The notes beneath the pieces were generated by a model, which saw only the letters and a list, made by a program, of their open reading frames with translations, was not told where the DNA came from and made no database searches. The position numbers and the translations under genes were made by a program. This document shows positions 35,766-49,311 of a stretch of DNA of 64,000 nucleotides, in pieces; position 1 is the stretch's first letter, and each line of letters opens with the position of its first letter. The DNA is from Ichthyophthirius multifiliis (lineage: Eukaryota; Ciliophora; Oligohymenophorea; Hymenostomatida): positions 1-64,000 of the forward strand of contig NW_004086346.1 of the NCBI RefSeq assembly GCF_000220395.1. Direction: 5' to 3'.

Positions 35766-38700
35766 AAGATAGATAATAAGAAACATATTAATTAGAAAAA
35801 ATAATCAAAATATAGAAAATATTTTATTAATTTAATTTATATATTATTTATAAAAAATATAAAATTAATATATTTATATATTATAATATATAAATTATAT
35901 TATTAATATATTTTTATAATATGATTTTCGTATAAAATATATAAATTTCATTTTCTTATAAAATTAGACTTTTATAATATTTTAATGATTCTTAAAAGTT
36001 TTAATTTATAAAATATTGATTTAAATCTCATATATTATATAATATATATATTACCTAAAACTTTTATGTTCGCATATATTATATTACTTTATTAGTTTGA
36101 TATTTTAAAAATATTTATAAAATAAATTTAAATTCAGAATAACTTCTTATTAATTTTATTATAATCATTTACTCCTAAAAAAAGAAACCACAATTAAGTT
36201 TTCTTTTCTTATTTGATTGGCTTTCTTTAGAAAAAATAATTTTTTAAATTATAAATAATTATTCTTAATACAACATTACAAATTATTCAAGATTTATATT
36301 AAATCTATCTTAAAAAGCATTTATAATATTTATCTTTTTATTTTATTCTCTTTATTTCAAATATTGAATTATATTAATTATAAATTAATATTAATATTTG
36401 TCTATTTTAAATTAATAATTTATTTTATTTAATATGTTTGAAAATAATATTCTTAGAATAAATAGAAAAACTTTATTTAAAATTTCAATGCTTTTTAGGT
36501 TGTAATTAGTTTCTAAACCAAAATAATTTACATATTATTTTTTTATTATATCCAGTTTAATTTCACCGTAAGTCCTATTTTAAAAAAATATTTACAATTA
36601 TATTTCGGTCTGTAGATAAAGCTCTAAACAAGCTAAAATAAAATATTTCTTTTACAATATATAAATAATTATAAATGTTATATTTTTTTTATTATATTAT
36701 AATTTAATTAACTAAATTTTTATATTGCAAATTAAAAATATTATAAAAATATGCGTAAATATATTTCAAAACATTTTCAAACATATAATATTTTATTTTT
36801 AACTAAAGAACTAAATAAAATAAAAGACATTAATTAATTAAAACTATATATATATTTATTTTTAAAAAGTTAAATTTAAAAATTATTATTAATATAATAT
36901 ATTAATTATTTTATGATTTTTATTTTTCTTTAATTTTTCTATATACAATAAAATAAATTTATCAATTTTTTTTATTGATTATATTTAAAAAAAATACAGA
37001 AAAATAAAAAATTATAAACAAATATTTGAATTTTTAGATAAATAAATATTTTTTTAAATATAATAAAAATCTTATCTAATTTAATTTAATTTAATTTAAT
37101 TTAATTTAATTTAATTTAATTTAATTTAATTTAATTTAATTTCATTTAATTTCATTTAATTTCATTTAATTTAATTTCATTTAATTTCATTTAATTTCAT
37201 TTAATTTCATTTATTTATAAATTAAGGATATTTAATTAAATATATAGATTATTTTATATTTTCATAATCTTCATTAATAAAGTTTTAGACTACAACTATC
37301 TTCATAAGTAAACATCAATTAGAATTTTTTTAAAATATTAATAAAAAGAAAAATATTACATGAATTTGACTAAATCATATTAATCTTAATATTAATGAAA
37401 TTTATTTATAACTAATTTAATATATTATTCTTATGTATTCATTTTTTATGTTTTTTTAATTTTTTTTTTATCATGATTAATTAATATTTAAGTTTTTATA
37501 TATTTATTCTTTTCGCACTTTATTTATTAAGAAAAAAAGAGTTTCAATTTTATTAATTATAATATTATTACTATTATCTTTAAAGGGGTTTTAAAATTTT
37601 ATTTTTCTTAAAAAGCACAATTATCCTTTAATATTTTAATAAAAAAAATTTCTTAATTTTAATAAGCCTTTAAATTTTCAATAATTAGTTTTAAAAAAGA
37701 TGAAAATCTATTGATATTAAAAAATGATTATATAAGATTATTTAAATTAACTAATTTCAATACATTTTTAAATAATTTAACATTTTCTAAAAAAAACATA
37801 AAAGGAAAAAGATAATAATAATTAATTTTAGGATTTTATTAGTTTTAAAAATTTTGAAACTAATTAATAAAATATTAGTTATTATCAGAAAAAAAAATAT
37901 AATATTTTTTTCTTCAAAGTTCAGATAATTTTTATTTTTAATTTTTTTTAAAAATTATTTTATTCGATAAAAATAAAAAAAAAATTGCATTTTTAATATT
38001 TGTTTCTAAAAATAAATATTATATATAAAAAGCAAAGATTATTGCATCTTTTATATATTATTTTGTTATTTTTATTTATAAAATGTTTATTTTCAAAACT
38101 CATTTCCATTTTAAAAATTACTTTTTTTAGTAATTTTATTTTGAGCAATCGTTTAACAGATTATTTGAAATTTAAATTAATCATTAATTATTTTATAATT
38201 TTCATATACACTGAATAAATTTAAATTTTTTGATAGTTTGCTTAGTTTAATTATTTCTTTTGAACTTTATTTCTTAAATTTCAATTTAAAAGTTCATATA
38301 TATTATATTATCAAATTTCACTTTATTTAAAAATTTATTTATTTTCTAATTAATTTTTTTTCTATTTTGGTGATTATTCTTAATTCTAAAATAAACACTT
38401 CCTAAATTTATGGTTATGTTAGCAATTTACGTAAGGAAGGGGTTATATATTGCTCTAAAATATCTATTATTTCATTACTCAATGTTTAGAATAGAAATAA
38501 TATTTCTCAAAAATTAATTGTTTTTTTAAACTGTAAAAATACTTAATATTGGAATAATAAAATAACATTTATTTGAAAAGTTAAATTCCATATAATAATT
38601 GTTTTTTTATTCTTTCTCTTATTTTTATTTTAAATCAAAAAAAGCCATTATTAATTTTTCTTACATTTATTGAGGTTTTAAAAAAAATTAATTAAAAATA

Positions 38701-39180
38701 AAAAATTAATATTAACAAATAATACTTTTAAGGCAGATTATTATTATTTATTAAAACTCTAATAATCATATTTTATTTAAATAATCATAATTTATATATA
38801 AAACTCAATGATTAGGCTTTTATTATGATATAACATAGGAATGTCATATACTTAATATTTTTTCAATTATATTGAATTTATTTATTTAAAAAACAATAAC
38901 AATATATTTTTTAAGAAAAAATGATTATAAATTATCAAAAATAAATTTATTACTAATTAAGTGTTATTTATTTTATTTACTTAAATGTAAACTTATTTAT
39001 TGATTTTCATAAATAAGAATTGTGTTAAACTTTTATTATTAAATTTTATATATTTAACTTTTTATATTTGATTAATATATACTTATTAAAAACGAAAAAA
39101 TTAAATAAATAAAGTATATCTAAATGATTTTTATTATAATATATTTAATTTAAATAGGATAAGTAATAACATTTTTTTTT
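35766..39180. other. 3.4 kb intergenic region with a minisatellite and two weak islands
   Basis: Mostly very AT-rich. A pentanucleotide minisatellite occupies 37077-37212. Two GC-richer islands show protein-like frames without starts: ~36420-36650 (-), for example YFGLETNYNLKSIEIL, and 38318-~38510 (-), for example QYITPSLRKLLTQPQIQEV, ending at TGA. Because only TGA stops translation here, such short frames are weak evidence. Confidence 0.5.
37077..37212. repeat. TTTAA / TTTCATTTAA minisatellite
   Basis: About 12 perfect TTTAA units pass abruptly into a higher-order repeat alternating TTTCA and TTTAA over about 70 bp. This suggests slippage and secondary expansion of a point-mutated unit. 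Confidence 0.92.
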
Positions 39181-39304
39181 TCAGTTTTCTTCTTCTGCTT
39201 CTTCAAATTCATCTTCATCTTCTTCATCATCATCTTCATTATCCTCAATTTAATAATCTTCTTCTTCATTTTCACCATCTTCATCATCTTCTTCTTCCTC
39301 TTCT

Positions 39305-39338
<34 letters not shown>

Positions 39339-41801
39339 TATTTTTAAATAATTCAATTTTAAATTTAATTTTAATTTTTAAATAAATTCATTATAATTTT
39401 TAATTTAATAATATCAAATAAATATAAAGCATATATATATATATACCTATATCTTAACATTCTTCATCTTCCTCTTCCTCCATTTGATTAATTTTCTTTT
39501 ATGGTACATATTCTTATTCAAATTATGTATTACTTTCTATAAAGTGGTTACATATTCCTTTCTCTTTTTTTTTTTTAAAAAAAAAACAATATTTATAACT
39601 ATAAAAATTTCAATAAAACCTTTTTATTAAGAACTATTCTATTCAGAAATCCAAACTTTAATTTATTAATCATCAGAACAAGAAATCATTAATTATTTAT
39701 TCTTAGGATGAAAAGTGACAAAATTAACAGGTTATTTATGTGCTTTTATTTTGTTCAAAATCTTACTATTGAATTTATACCAGACATAAATTTGTCCTGA
39801 TTCACATCCTTAAAATATAAAAGAATCTCTCAGTCCACCAAAAGTACAATTTAATTAAAATTTCTTTTATTAATAACCTTCAAAAGTACTTATTTTTTCG
39901 TTTTATTATATATCCCACATTTAGATATTCTATTTTTTTTTTGTAAATTAAACTTTTATATTATTTATATATTTATTACTGCTTATTTAAGTGATGTATT
40001 TAACAATAATATTTATTCATCTGAACTTAAACTCATTGATATAATAGGTTCTTCTTATTCAATTCTTTATATAAATAATTTTTTATCAAAATGAAATATT
40101 ATTTTTTTAAATTACGTCAAAGTTATTTATTAAGTTTATAAATTTTAAATTAAAATTTTATATTAAGCTGCACATAGCATAATTATTTATTAACCTTTAT
40201 TAATAAATATTATATCTTTAATTTTACAACTATTGATTTTATTAATTAACTTTTTTATTTATATTTTGATGATATATATTTTTTTATTTATTTTTACATT
40301 TTTTCCATTAGGATTATAAACTAAAATGTAAGGATCTGCTCCTGCTGTATACATATTATTATCTACAGGATGATATGCAATACATAATATAGAACTTTAA
40401 TGACAAACAATATTATTTGAAGGATTGTTTTTGGAAATTTCACAAACAGAATTATATTTGTTAGCATTATATATTGCCACTTTTCCATCTTAAAATCCTA
40501 AACTTACAAACTAATCCTCATTATCAAACGCTATACAAGTAATATCCGAAGTAGTTTTTTTATCCAATTCTAATTATTGTTATTTTGTTAATTTATAACT
40601 ACTACAATCGAAATTCCAAAAAATCACTTCTTTATCAGAACCTATACTAACTAATTAATTTCCTTAATTATTAAACTTTATCATCCATATCTTTTTTTAT
40701 TATTTTAAGAATAAATATTATTTTTTTAACATTGATTACTTCACTTTTATGTTCTTTTATAGTTTAAATGCAAATATTTGGTGGATGTACTTATTTGCAT
40801 ATATGATCCTTTTTATAATTTTAATAAGTTAATTAAAAAAATTATATATTTTACGTCTATTAAACTAAATCTTTATTAATTATTTTAAATATGGACTGGA
40901 CATTAAAGAGTTTAATAAATAAGACTATCTTTTATTAATTTCTGGTAATTTTTAAATTTTTATAAATATATAACAAATAAATTTTTATATAATAATTTAT
41001 TTTTTAAAATACTTCCATAATATTAGGTTCTAATAAATTAGGAATTTTACAATTTTTTTATATAGTCTAAATTAGGTTTTTCCTTGAATTTTATCCAGAT
41101 TTCCAACCAATTTTTTCTTAAATTTCTTAAGAATTTCTGCAAATTAAAAGCGAAGATAATTTAAAAATGTATTCTTAATTGAAATTAAGTTAAGTTATTT
41201 CATCTCTTAATACATTTAATGCTTATTCCGTTTGTTTATTTTCTATTAATTCTAAATATTTTTATTTTGAAATTAACTATTTTGCTTTCTATTTTTTTAT
41301 TAATTAAAAAAATATTAGAATATTAAATAAATAATATCATACATCTAAAGATTCTTAGTTCATTTATGTTTATTTTAAATATTCTATAGCCTTTTAACAA
41401 AAATATATATAATAATTATTTTATTTTTTGATTATTAGAAACTTATTGCCATTATCCATTCATAATTGATTTTTTAAAATCCTATATAATTTCATTGTCT
41501 AATGTAATTTTTGATTCTAATTACAATGTATCAGCTGATTTTCTATATTTTAATTAAATTTTATTTACATATTTTTAATTTAATTTATAAATGATTATAC
41601 TCAAGCCCTAAGTTTTACATAGTTTAAATAATTATTTTTATTATTTCATTTTTTCTTATTTAATTTTCAAATATATTATCTTCTATTTTTTTTATTTATA
41701 TTAGTTGTTAAATATGCAATATAATGCAAAAAAATATAATTGATATTAAAAATACCATTAATTTCTTAAGATATACGATATAATTGCTGCTAATTAATCA
41801 T
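39181..41801 (-). CDS. WDR26: WDR26/GID7-type subunit of the GID/CTLH E3 ubiquitin ligase, with acidic tail
   Basis: It starts MINQQQLYRISQEIN, then an intron. The LisH-CTLH segment follows: NEIIKIIIQTMQNLGLEKSA, then DTLQLESKI, NGYWQQ, KQKYLELIENKQTEQALNVL, RDEITQLNFN and SSLLICRNSQEI. This matches WDR26 closely. A linker with SLIDDHICKQ leads into a WD propeller: IWMIKFNNQGNQLVSIGSDK, ITCIAFDNEDQFVSLG, CIAYHPVDNNMYTAGADPYI, GCESGQIYVW, NFVTFHPKNKQLMISCSDDQ. The tail extends beyond the propeller into ~65 mostly Glu/Asp residues and stops at TGA (39181-39183). Several introns are inferred; the key one between LGLE and KSAD restores the LisH helix exactly. Known role: substrate recruitment/oligomerisation in GID/CTLH ligases. 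The gene is divergent from IQCH. Confidence 0.9.
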
Positions 41802-42187
41802 TTTATATATATATATATATTTTTTTTTACGATTCTTATTTTTTAAAATATATTATTATATATTAATATTTATAAATATTATTAATTTAAAATTATAAAT
41901 AACAAATTATTGTGCAAAAAAAATAAATTAAAAAACTATTTATAAAATTTGATTTATTTTATTTTTTATATAATATTAGAATTTTGTAGTTTATATAATT
42001 ATAAAGAATAATATTAAAAAAAATATTTAAATAAAAAAAAATTAATAAACAAATAAATATAACATTTTGTAAAAAAAAAAAACTATTTAATTTTATTAAT
42101 TTGCTTTTAAAAAAAATATATATAAATAAAAATAATAAAATATAAAAAAAACTTATTTACATTATAACTAAAAATAACATAACAAAA
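41802..42187. promoter_or_regulatory. Bidirectional intergenic region (WDR26 / IQCH)
   Basis: 386 bp of AT-rich DNA separate the divergent starts at 41801 (-) and 42188 (+), so both promoters should lie here. No motif is identifiable. Confidence 0.5.
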
Positions 42188-45100
42188 ATGATAGCAGAAG
42201 ACGTAGGAAAATATTTTTCAGGAACATAAAAAGAACTTACAAGACTGAAATAAAATTTAAATAATTTGCAATAAATTGAATAAATTAATTGTTTTCTATT
42301 ATATATAATTTAATACTTATTTTTTTTTTGAATAAATAAATAATAAAATAGCTGACCCAAATTTATTAGGAATATATGGAAGCATAAATGATAATGTAAA
42401 TAAAATTAGCAATGAAATAGAAGGAAAATTAGAAGATATATTCTATAAAGTAATTTTATAAATATTTTTAAAATTTTATTAATAAATATAATATATGTAT
42501 TGATTAAAGATGATGAATAATTTTGGGGTCTCCGCATAAGAAATAAAATAATTATAGCCTATTTTGCCAGTATAAGATAATATTGAAAATTTAAGCTAAT
42601 CCAACGACTAGAAAGGTAATTAAAAAGAAAATAAAACAAATATTAATAATTATTTATAAAAGAGTCTAATATGCAAAAGTCAATTTAGTAAAAAAAAAGT
42701 AATAGGTATTATTAATTATTATTATATTTAACTTTAATGATTTTATTTTATAAAAAAAAGACTAATAAATAATCAATGTTTCCATAATTTTAAAATGAAT
42801 ATCCATAATAAGATCCTCGCAAAAAACCACTAGGAAAAAATCTTTATAAACCAAAATATGTCTCTCAAAAAAGGCATGAAAAAATTCGTAATTTTTTATT
42901 AAAAAATTATTTTAATTAAACTAAAATTATTTATAGTCTCAGAAAATTAATTAAAAAAAGAAAATAAACGTTATAATCAGTATAGACATTAAGCTAAAAA
43001 TAGTAGTTTCTAGATTTAATAAATAAAGATTAAAAAGAAGGATTATTCGAAATGATAAATAAAGGTAAATTATATAAAAACACAGATCTTTCATCTGCCT
43101 TTTTTGGTCCTTAATCAGGTTCTATAATAGTAACTTAATAAGCAAAGTAAATTGAAATTTTTAATTTCAAAATAAAAAAATATAAAAAATAAGATTTTTT
43201 GATAATATCGAAAAGAATGTAAAAAAATAAATAAGCACTGGCACAGAAAATAAAATTTAAATGTTCAAGCTCGAATAACCTGATTTTTTACCTTCTATAT
43301 AATCAACTTAATAAATAAAATAATTATAAATATAATCTAATATTAATAATATTTCAAAATAAAAAATGAACTCTGATTTGAATAGTTTTATGATAGATAC
43401 TTTTCCAAAAACATCTTCTTAATAATAAAAGGAAATTAATTTAGATATTTAAGACCCTAAAACATATCCTTAAGTATTAGATACTTATTCTTTGCATCAT
43501 TTTATAATAAGAAAAGTAAACATATGTATAGAAATATCTTCTTATTAATTTTAAATTAAAAATAAATAAAAACTACAATAATTAATTATTTTTTTATAAA
43601 AATATATAATTAAAGGGTAAAACTTTAGAAGAAACTCCGGAATTTTAAAGTTATAAAAGAATGTTTTCGAAAGAATGGCCTTATTTAAAGAACATAATAA
43701 AAAGCCTGGAAAAACTTATGAAGGATTATGGGGTTTAAATTGCTTAAATTGATGGAAAATAACTTGTGAATTATTCATAATAAAAGATAATACCATAATT
43801 AGAGCATTTAATAGATTCTTGTATAAATTAAGAAGATATATTAAAGGTTAAAAAATAAAAAATAAATATAAAATAAATTAAAAAAGGTTATAAAAATTCC
43901 AAAACTTCAATATAGAGGTACTTAAGGAAAAATTAAAGCAGCAACAAAAATACAAAGTGTATGGAGAATGTATAAAAGTTTAAAAGAATATCAAAGAATT
44001 TAAATAATGGTGTAAAAAGTTAAGTTTATATAAAGTTAATTTCGCTTATTTATAAACAAGAAATAAACTCGAAAAAAAATAATTATAAAAAATTAATGGG
44101 AAATAGATTTTCATAAAACTCTCCAATAAAAGTTTAAAGAAGATTGGAATATATTAAAGCATAAAAACAGAGTAGAAATTCATATTAACTCTTTTTCATT
44201 TGATGAATTGAAAAGACTTTCTATGGAAAAAATTTCATAAAGATAAAATATCTAAATAACAAGGATATTCGCCCTTAAAGATCCTTTATTAGAAATTATA
44301 TATATTTCTCCTTACTAGCTTTCAAGTGAAATAGTAAATTATTACTATAAAATTTTAGAGTTAGGAGATATACAGAATTATAAAGATAGACTCCATTTTA
44401 TTTATCCTGAAAACTCTTGTTAATTCCCTTCTCATTTTTCAACTTCATCTCTTCTCCTTTATTCTCCATAAGCAATAAATAGAATAAAAAAGTTAATAAA
44501 AGGTATTTTTTAAAAAAAAAATATTAATTAAACTTAAAATTAGGTAAATAAGCATTTATAGTGCCTGGATATCCTTCAAATGATGATATTAGACTTTCAA
44601 AAAGTATTGAAGCACCTTTAATGTGTGGTGAGCCTTAATAACATATGATTTATTCTACAAAATCTGGTTCAAAAAGAATTTTTAATATATGCGATGTACC
44701 TACTCCTCCCGGTGCCTTTGAAATTTATGAAGAAAAGGAGTTCATAAACACTTTAGCTATTTTAATTTTAAACAATATAAAAATTGATACTTGGTTATTT
44801 AAAATTGATGATGAAATTAATAGTAGGGGAATTGCTTACTTAACTGTTGACAATATTTCTTTTATCAAAAATTTGAGAAAAATAAATGCAACAATAGAAA
44901 TAAACTAAGATTTACTACATAAAATATAAGAAGTTTTAACCAAAAGCCTTCCATCAAAAATAAAAATGGCGATTCCTTCACTTTATTAAAATTATAAATA
45001 ATTTATTAATTATTTTGTTAGAAAAGGAGGTATTATTGAAGCAAGTCCTACTTATTAATCTAACTAAATAAGTTCACCTTCTATATTTTTTCAAATAGAT

Positions 45101-46126
45101 CCTGTAGGAGCTATTAAAGTACCTAAAATAAAATATTTATATAAAATAAAAATTACATACATATTATAGGTATTAGGTTCTTATGATAAAATAACAGGCC
45201 CATAATATAGAGTTATAGGTTGCTCAGGTTCTTAATAATCTCTTGTAAATATGAACTTAGAACTCATATGTAATATTATTGGTAAAACTTTATTTGAAAA
45301 AGGTGTTTTTGGTTATATTACTATTGATTTGATTGCTTTTCCTGACCCTTCCAACTATAATGCACACCCGCTATTCTGGGCAATTGGTTTAGATTGTTTT
45401 TTAAATAATTACTCTGCAGCATTTTTTTACTTTTATTTTTTGGTTAAAGGACATGCTAATAGTATTACTGGCGAATGTATTTTGGAATAAAATAGCAACT
45501 TTTTGAAAAATAGTTAGAGTTTATCTTAAATAGTAAAAAATTAACCTAATTAAATTGAAGATACAAGATCTTTTGTTTATTGCCCTTATATTTAGCATTC
45601 TGGAATTGAATAATTATAATATAAAACTTTCTTTCATTTATGTAGACTTGAATAAATATCATTTGATATTGAAAAAAAATACGGATCAACCTTTATTTTA
45701 GTTGATTCTCTTTAAAGCTCTTTAGTTGGAATTATGACAGTTGGTAACTTTTATTTATTTTTATATAATTATTTTTAAAAAAGCTGAGAATCAAATAAAA
45801 GGATTGTAATACTTAAATGATACAGTTAAATTCCTATAAAAGCATTTAGGAAATTTAAATGATAAATTTTATTAATAAAATAATGATTCCAAGTAAAAAT
45901 ATTTTAATAGATAATTTTTTATTTTATATATAAAATTAAAAAGAACTGATAAAATATACTTTTCAGATATAGTAAGTAGACTAAAAATATTGTTAAGAAA
46001 ATACGAAAGAGTAAAAGATTATGAAAGTAAATCTCTTTCAATAAATAATGGGTAATATTATTTATACATTATAATTATTTTTTATTTATTAATATTATAT
46101 AAAGTAAAAGTAGTATTTATTTATGA
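42188..46126 (+). CDS. IQCH: IQCH-like IQ-motif protein with ATP-grasp-like C-terminal region
   Basis: Roughly 1,100 residues. The start MIAEDVGKYFSGTQKELTRL leads through short introns and a Q-rich, poorly conserved N-terminal half. Two IQ-type motifs follow (AATKIQSVWRMYKSLKEY, KVKFIQSQFRLFINKK), for calmodulin or EF-hand binding. The C-terminal half carries IQCH-family blocks: HINSFSFDELKRLSME, PLLEIIYISPYQLSSEIVNY, FIVPGYPSNDDIRLSKSIEA, CDVPTPPGAFEIYEEKEF, WLFKIDDEINSRGIAYLTV, VDPVGA-like IDPVGAIKV, GVFGYITIDLIAF and HPLFWAIGLDCFLN. The last exon, after an intron at 46052-46104, ends GKSSIYL then TGA. IQCH is a sperm/axoneme-associated family, so a ciliary role is likely. The exact N-terminal exon structure is less certain. 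Confidence 0.85.
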
Positions 46127-46497
46127 TTTTGAATATATAAAAATATGCATTTTAAATATATTCATATAAATAAAAAAATTAATTTAATTTACTTAAAATA
46201 ATTAGTAAACAAACAAAATAAAATAATTGTATTTTTTAAAAACAAATATTTGTATATTAATAAAAAAAAAATATATTTTTTTAAAAAACTATTGCTATTT
46301 TATTTAAAAAATATTTTTAAATTTATAATTAATTTTATTTTTATTTATATCACTTTATTTATTTTTTTAATTAAAAAATGATATAAATAACATAAATTGA
46401 TTGATAAAATAAAAAGGAAAAAATTTAATAAATATATAAAAAATTAAAAATTCATATTTAATAATTCAAAATTTAAATCAAGTAAATATTTGCTAAT
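46127..46497. other. Convergent 3' intergenic region
   Basis: AT-rich spacer between the 3' ends of the IQCH and CRC-domain genes. Nothing is recognised in it. Confidence 0.6.
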
Positions 46498-48051
46498 TCA
46501 AACTTATTTATTTTTTTGTTCATTAATTCGAGTGGAATTAAATATTTTTTCAACTTTTTACTTGTTTTTAATTATGTTTTTTACTTATTTTTTATTCAAT
46601 CCTTTTTTCAAAGTGTTACTTAAATCACATTCATTAAAAATTTATTTTTTCTCAGTTTATTCCAAGTTACTAATTTTGAAATTTTCTTTTAATGAATTTT
46701 CAGGTGAATTAGATTTTTTAGACAAGCATTCGATATTTTAACATTCAACACATTAGCATAAACTTGAACACTTAACTCCATTTTAATGGCAAACACAATA
46801 TTTTTTTTAGCAATGAGAATTTTTACAATTACATCCTTTTATATGAGAATTATTAATAATTACAGGCTCAAAAGCATTTTTTATTCTCTTTTTTTTCTTT
46901 ACTATAGCTTTTTATCTCTCTTCTTCAAAATTAACAAGGTTATGACAATCCTCACATTTGCATTCTTAAGCACAATATTATCCAGCTGCAAAGCAATCAC
47001 AGTATCTTTTTAAGCATTTGCTGTTTTTGCAGTTGCAAGGTTATGATTAATCATCATTACTATTGTTGTTTGTGTTTTCCTGTTTAGATATTTCTCTTTG
47101 TTTCTATTATTAAAAATTTTCAATATTATTTAATAATTTTTCTTCTATTTATCCTTAAATTTATGTATTTTTTTTACTTATTATTTTATTTTATTATTAT
47201 TTTCAAATTAATCTATATTTTATTATTAGTTATTTAAAGTTGAAATTATATTATTTTAATTTCTAGCTTTTTATTTATTGCCTTCATTGTTTTAAATTTT
47301 CGGATTAATATTCTCTTAATAAGCATAGCGATTATCATATTCTTCATGTATATCTACTTAATTTATAATAGCATCTAGATTAAAATCTAAAACATTTTTA
47401 TCTTATATTTACTCATAGTCTTATTCTTAGTCTTTTTTTCTGATTTGTTTAAGTATATATATTTTTTTATTTTTAAATGGGTAAATATTATATTTTACAT
47501 AAGTAATTTACTTCTGATCACATGATTACATGTCTAAATTGTCTTTTTTTTCTTTTGCTTGTGAAGATTTTTAATACTATTAATCGTTAAAGAAAAAATC
47601 TTAGTATTAATAGTTATTATTATTATTATTATTGCTTTGATAGTTATTATTCCCATAGCAATTACAGAAAAATTAAGATTAGCATTCATAATTTGATTAA
47701 TTATATCTTATTTTTTAAAAAATTAAATATGTTAAACATAAATAATATACTAATATTAAATAAATATGTCTAAATAAAAATTAAATATTTTTTTTTTCAT
47801 ATCAATTTATTGGTTTTTATTTATATTATTTAGCATATTTTTATATATATTTTTTACCTTTAGCAGTCTACTTATCTATTCTTTTAGACTAAGTTATTAG
47901 AAGAAGCCATACATAAATTATTGTAGTAATTAGGAAGCCTTTTCGGTGTATATATATCTTGTAATTAATCAAAGTTGCTTGAAGAATAAATATTATTATA
48001 ATTATTATTATAATTTGTTCGGTTATTATTTTTTTAGAAATTAAATGACAT
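46498..48051 (-). CDS. LIN54/tesmin/TSO1-like CRC-domain DNA-binding protein
   Basis: It starts MSFNFQKNNNRTNYNNN. The Asn-rich N-terminus contains PKRLPNYYNN. One long intron (~130 nt) and a second of ~70 nt precede an acidic segment. The diagnostic CRC domain has two Cys-rich CXC modules: PCNCKNSKCLKRYCDCFAAG with YCAQECKCEDC, a basic linker (AIVKKKKRIKNAFEPVI), then GCNCKNSHCQKKYCVCHQNG with CSSLCQCVECQN. The RYCDCF and KYCVCH tyrosines are the minor-groove DNA contacts in LIN54. LIN54 relatives bind CHR elements in DREAM/MuvB complexes controlling cell-cycle and developmental genes. The linker is short and the modules are complete. It ends at TGA (46498-46500). Confidence 0.92.
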
Positions 48052-49311
48052 TTTTTTAAATGATGTAAAAAATATACTTTTTATATTTATTTATTAATTT
48101 TTTATTTATTTTATATTTAATTTTTTAAATATTTTGCATTAAAATGCAATAACAACAAAATATTTATATTTTTATATTTAAATTTTTAATTTTTATATTT
48201 TAAATAATTTTTTTATGATTTTATTTACATTAATAAAAGAAAATAAATAATATTATGATTATGATTATATTATATAATCATAGAAAAAATAAATTGAATA
48301 TTTATTTTTTATAAAAATAACTTAAAAAAATTATAATATATATAAATATAAATAATTTTTTTTCATTTTTATAAATAAAAATAATTTTTTATTTCATACA
48401 ATTGATAAATAAAAAATAATATTATACAAAATATTTAAAAACATTTATTTTTAACATTAAATATTTTATTTTTTCTATCTATTTTTTTTTTTTAAAAAAA
48501 ACTCTATTAACAAAAAAATTTTGTTATGATTTTATTTTTTATTTAATTTTTTAAAAAATCTATTTAAACAAGTTTTAAATATGATATTTTATATATTTAA
48601 TTTTATGATTGACTTTTTTTAATATTATTAACTATCAAAGCTGATATCAATATATTAAAACATAAAAATTTGTCTATGCATTAATTAATTTATTTGAATA
48701 ATAAATAAAATTATTTTAACAAAAGAAAATGTAAAAAAATTAACTAAATATAAATTTATTTTTCATTTTAATTATATTATTTTATTTTTTTAAAATAATT
48801 GCATTAAAGATTATATTTATTAATTCATAAAATATTATATTTACTAAAATTAATATAAATTAATGTTTAAAAAAAATTAATTCAAAAAATAAGATTTTTA
48901 AATTACGAAAAAAAAATTGTATTATTTAATGACCATTTTCAAAAATAACTTAAATACTAGAATAAATATATTTTTTCGTTTAAAATTTCTTATTTGTTAA
49001 TTTATTTGAAACTAATTATAACTTTTAATATAAAAAACATAAATAATATTTATTATTTAAATCATTTTGATAAAAATATAAATATAATATTAAAATAATA
49101 ATATGAAATAGATTTCGAAATGTATATTTAAAAAAGCATATAATATATTATTTTATAATATTATTATTTTTTTATTTATTATGAATATAGTTAAATTAAT
49201 TTTATAGCATTATGCAAAAATTAAAGGAATAAATTATAATAAGATTTTATTATGTATTAAAAATTTATAATTTTACGAAATAAGCATTTTTCAAAAAAAA
49301 TATTTAAAAAA
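48052..49311. other. Divergent intergenic region, no feature seen
   Basis: 1.26 kb of very AT-rich sequence between the CRC-domain gene (minus) and a coiled-coil gene (plus). There is no coding signal or array. Confidence 0.6.

Noticed and set aside
39150-39356. Lys/Met-rich minus-strand frame (KKKKRKKRKK type)
   Set aside because: It is an off-frame reading of the GAA/GAG tract that encodes the acidic tail of WDR26.
46490-47013. Plus-strand hydrophobic frames that look like membrane proteins
   Set aside because: They are antisense shadows of the CRC-domain gene; the Cys-rich minus-strand product is unmistakable.
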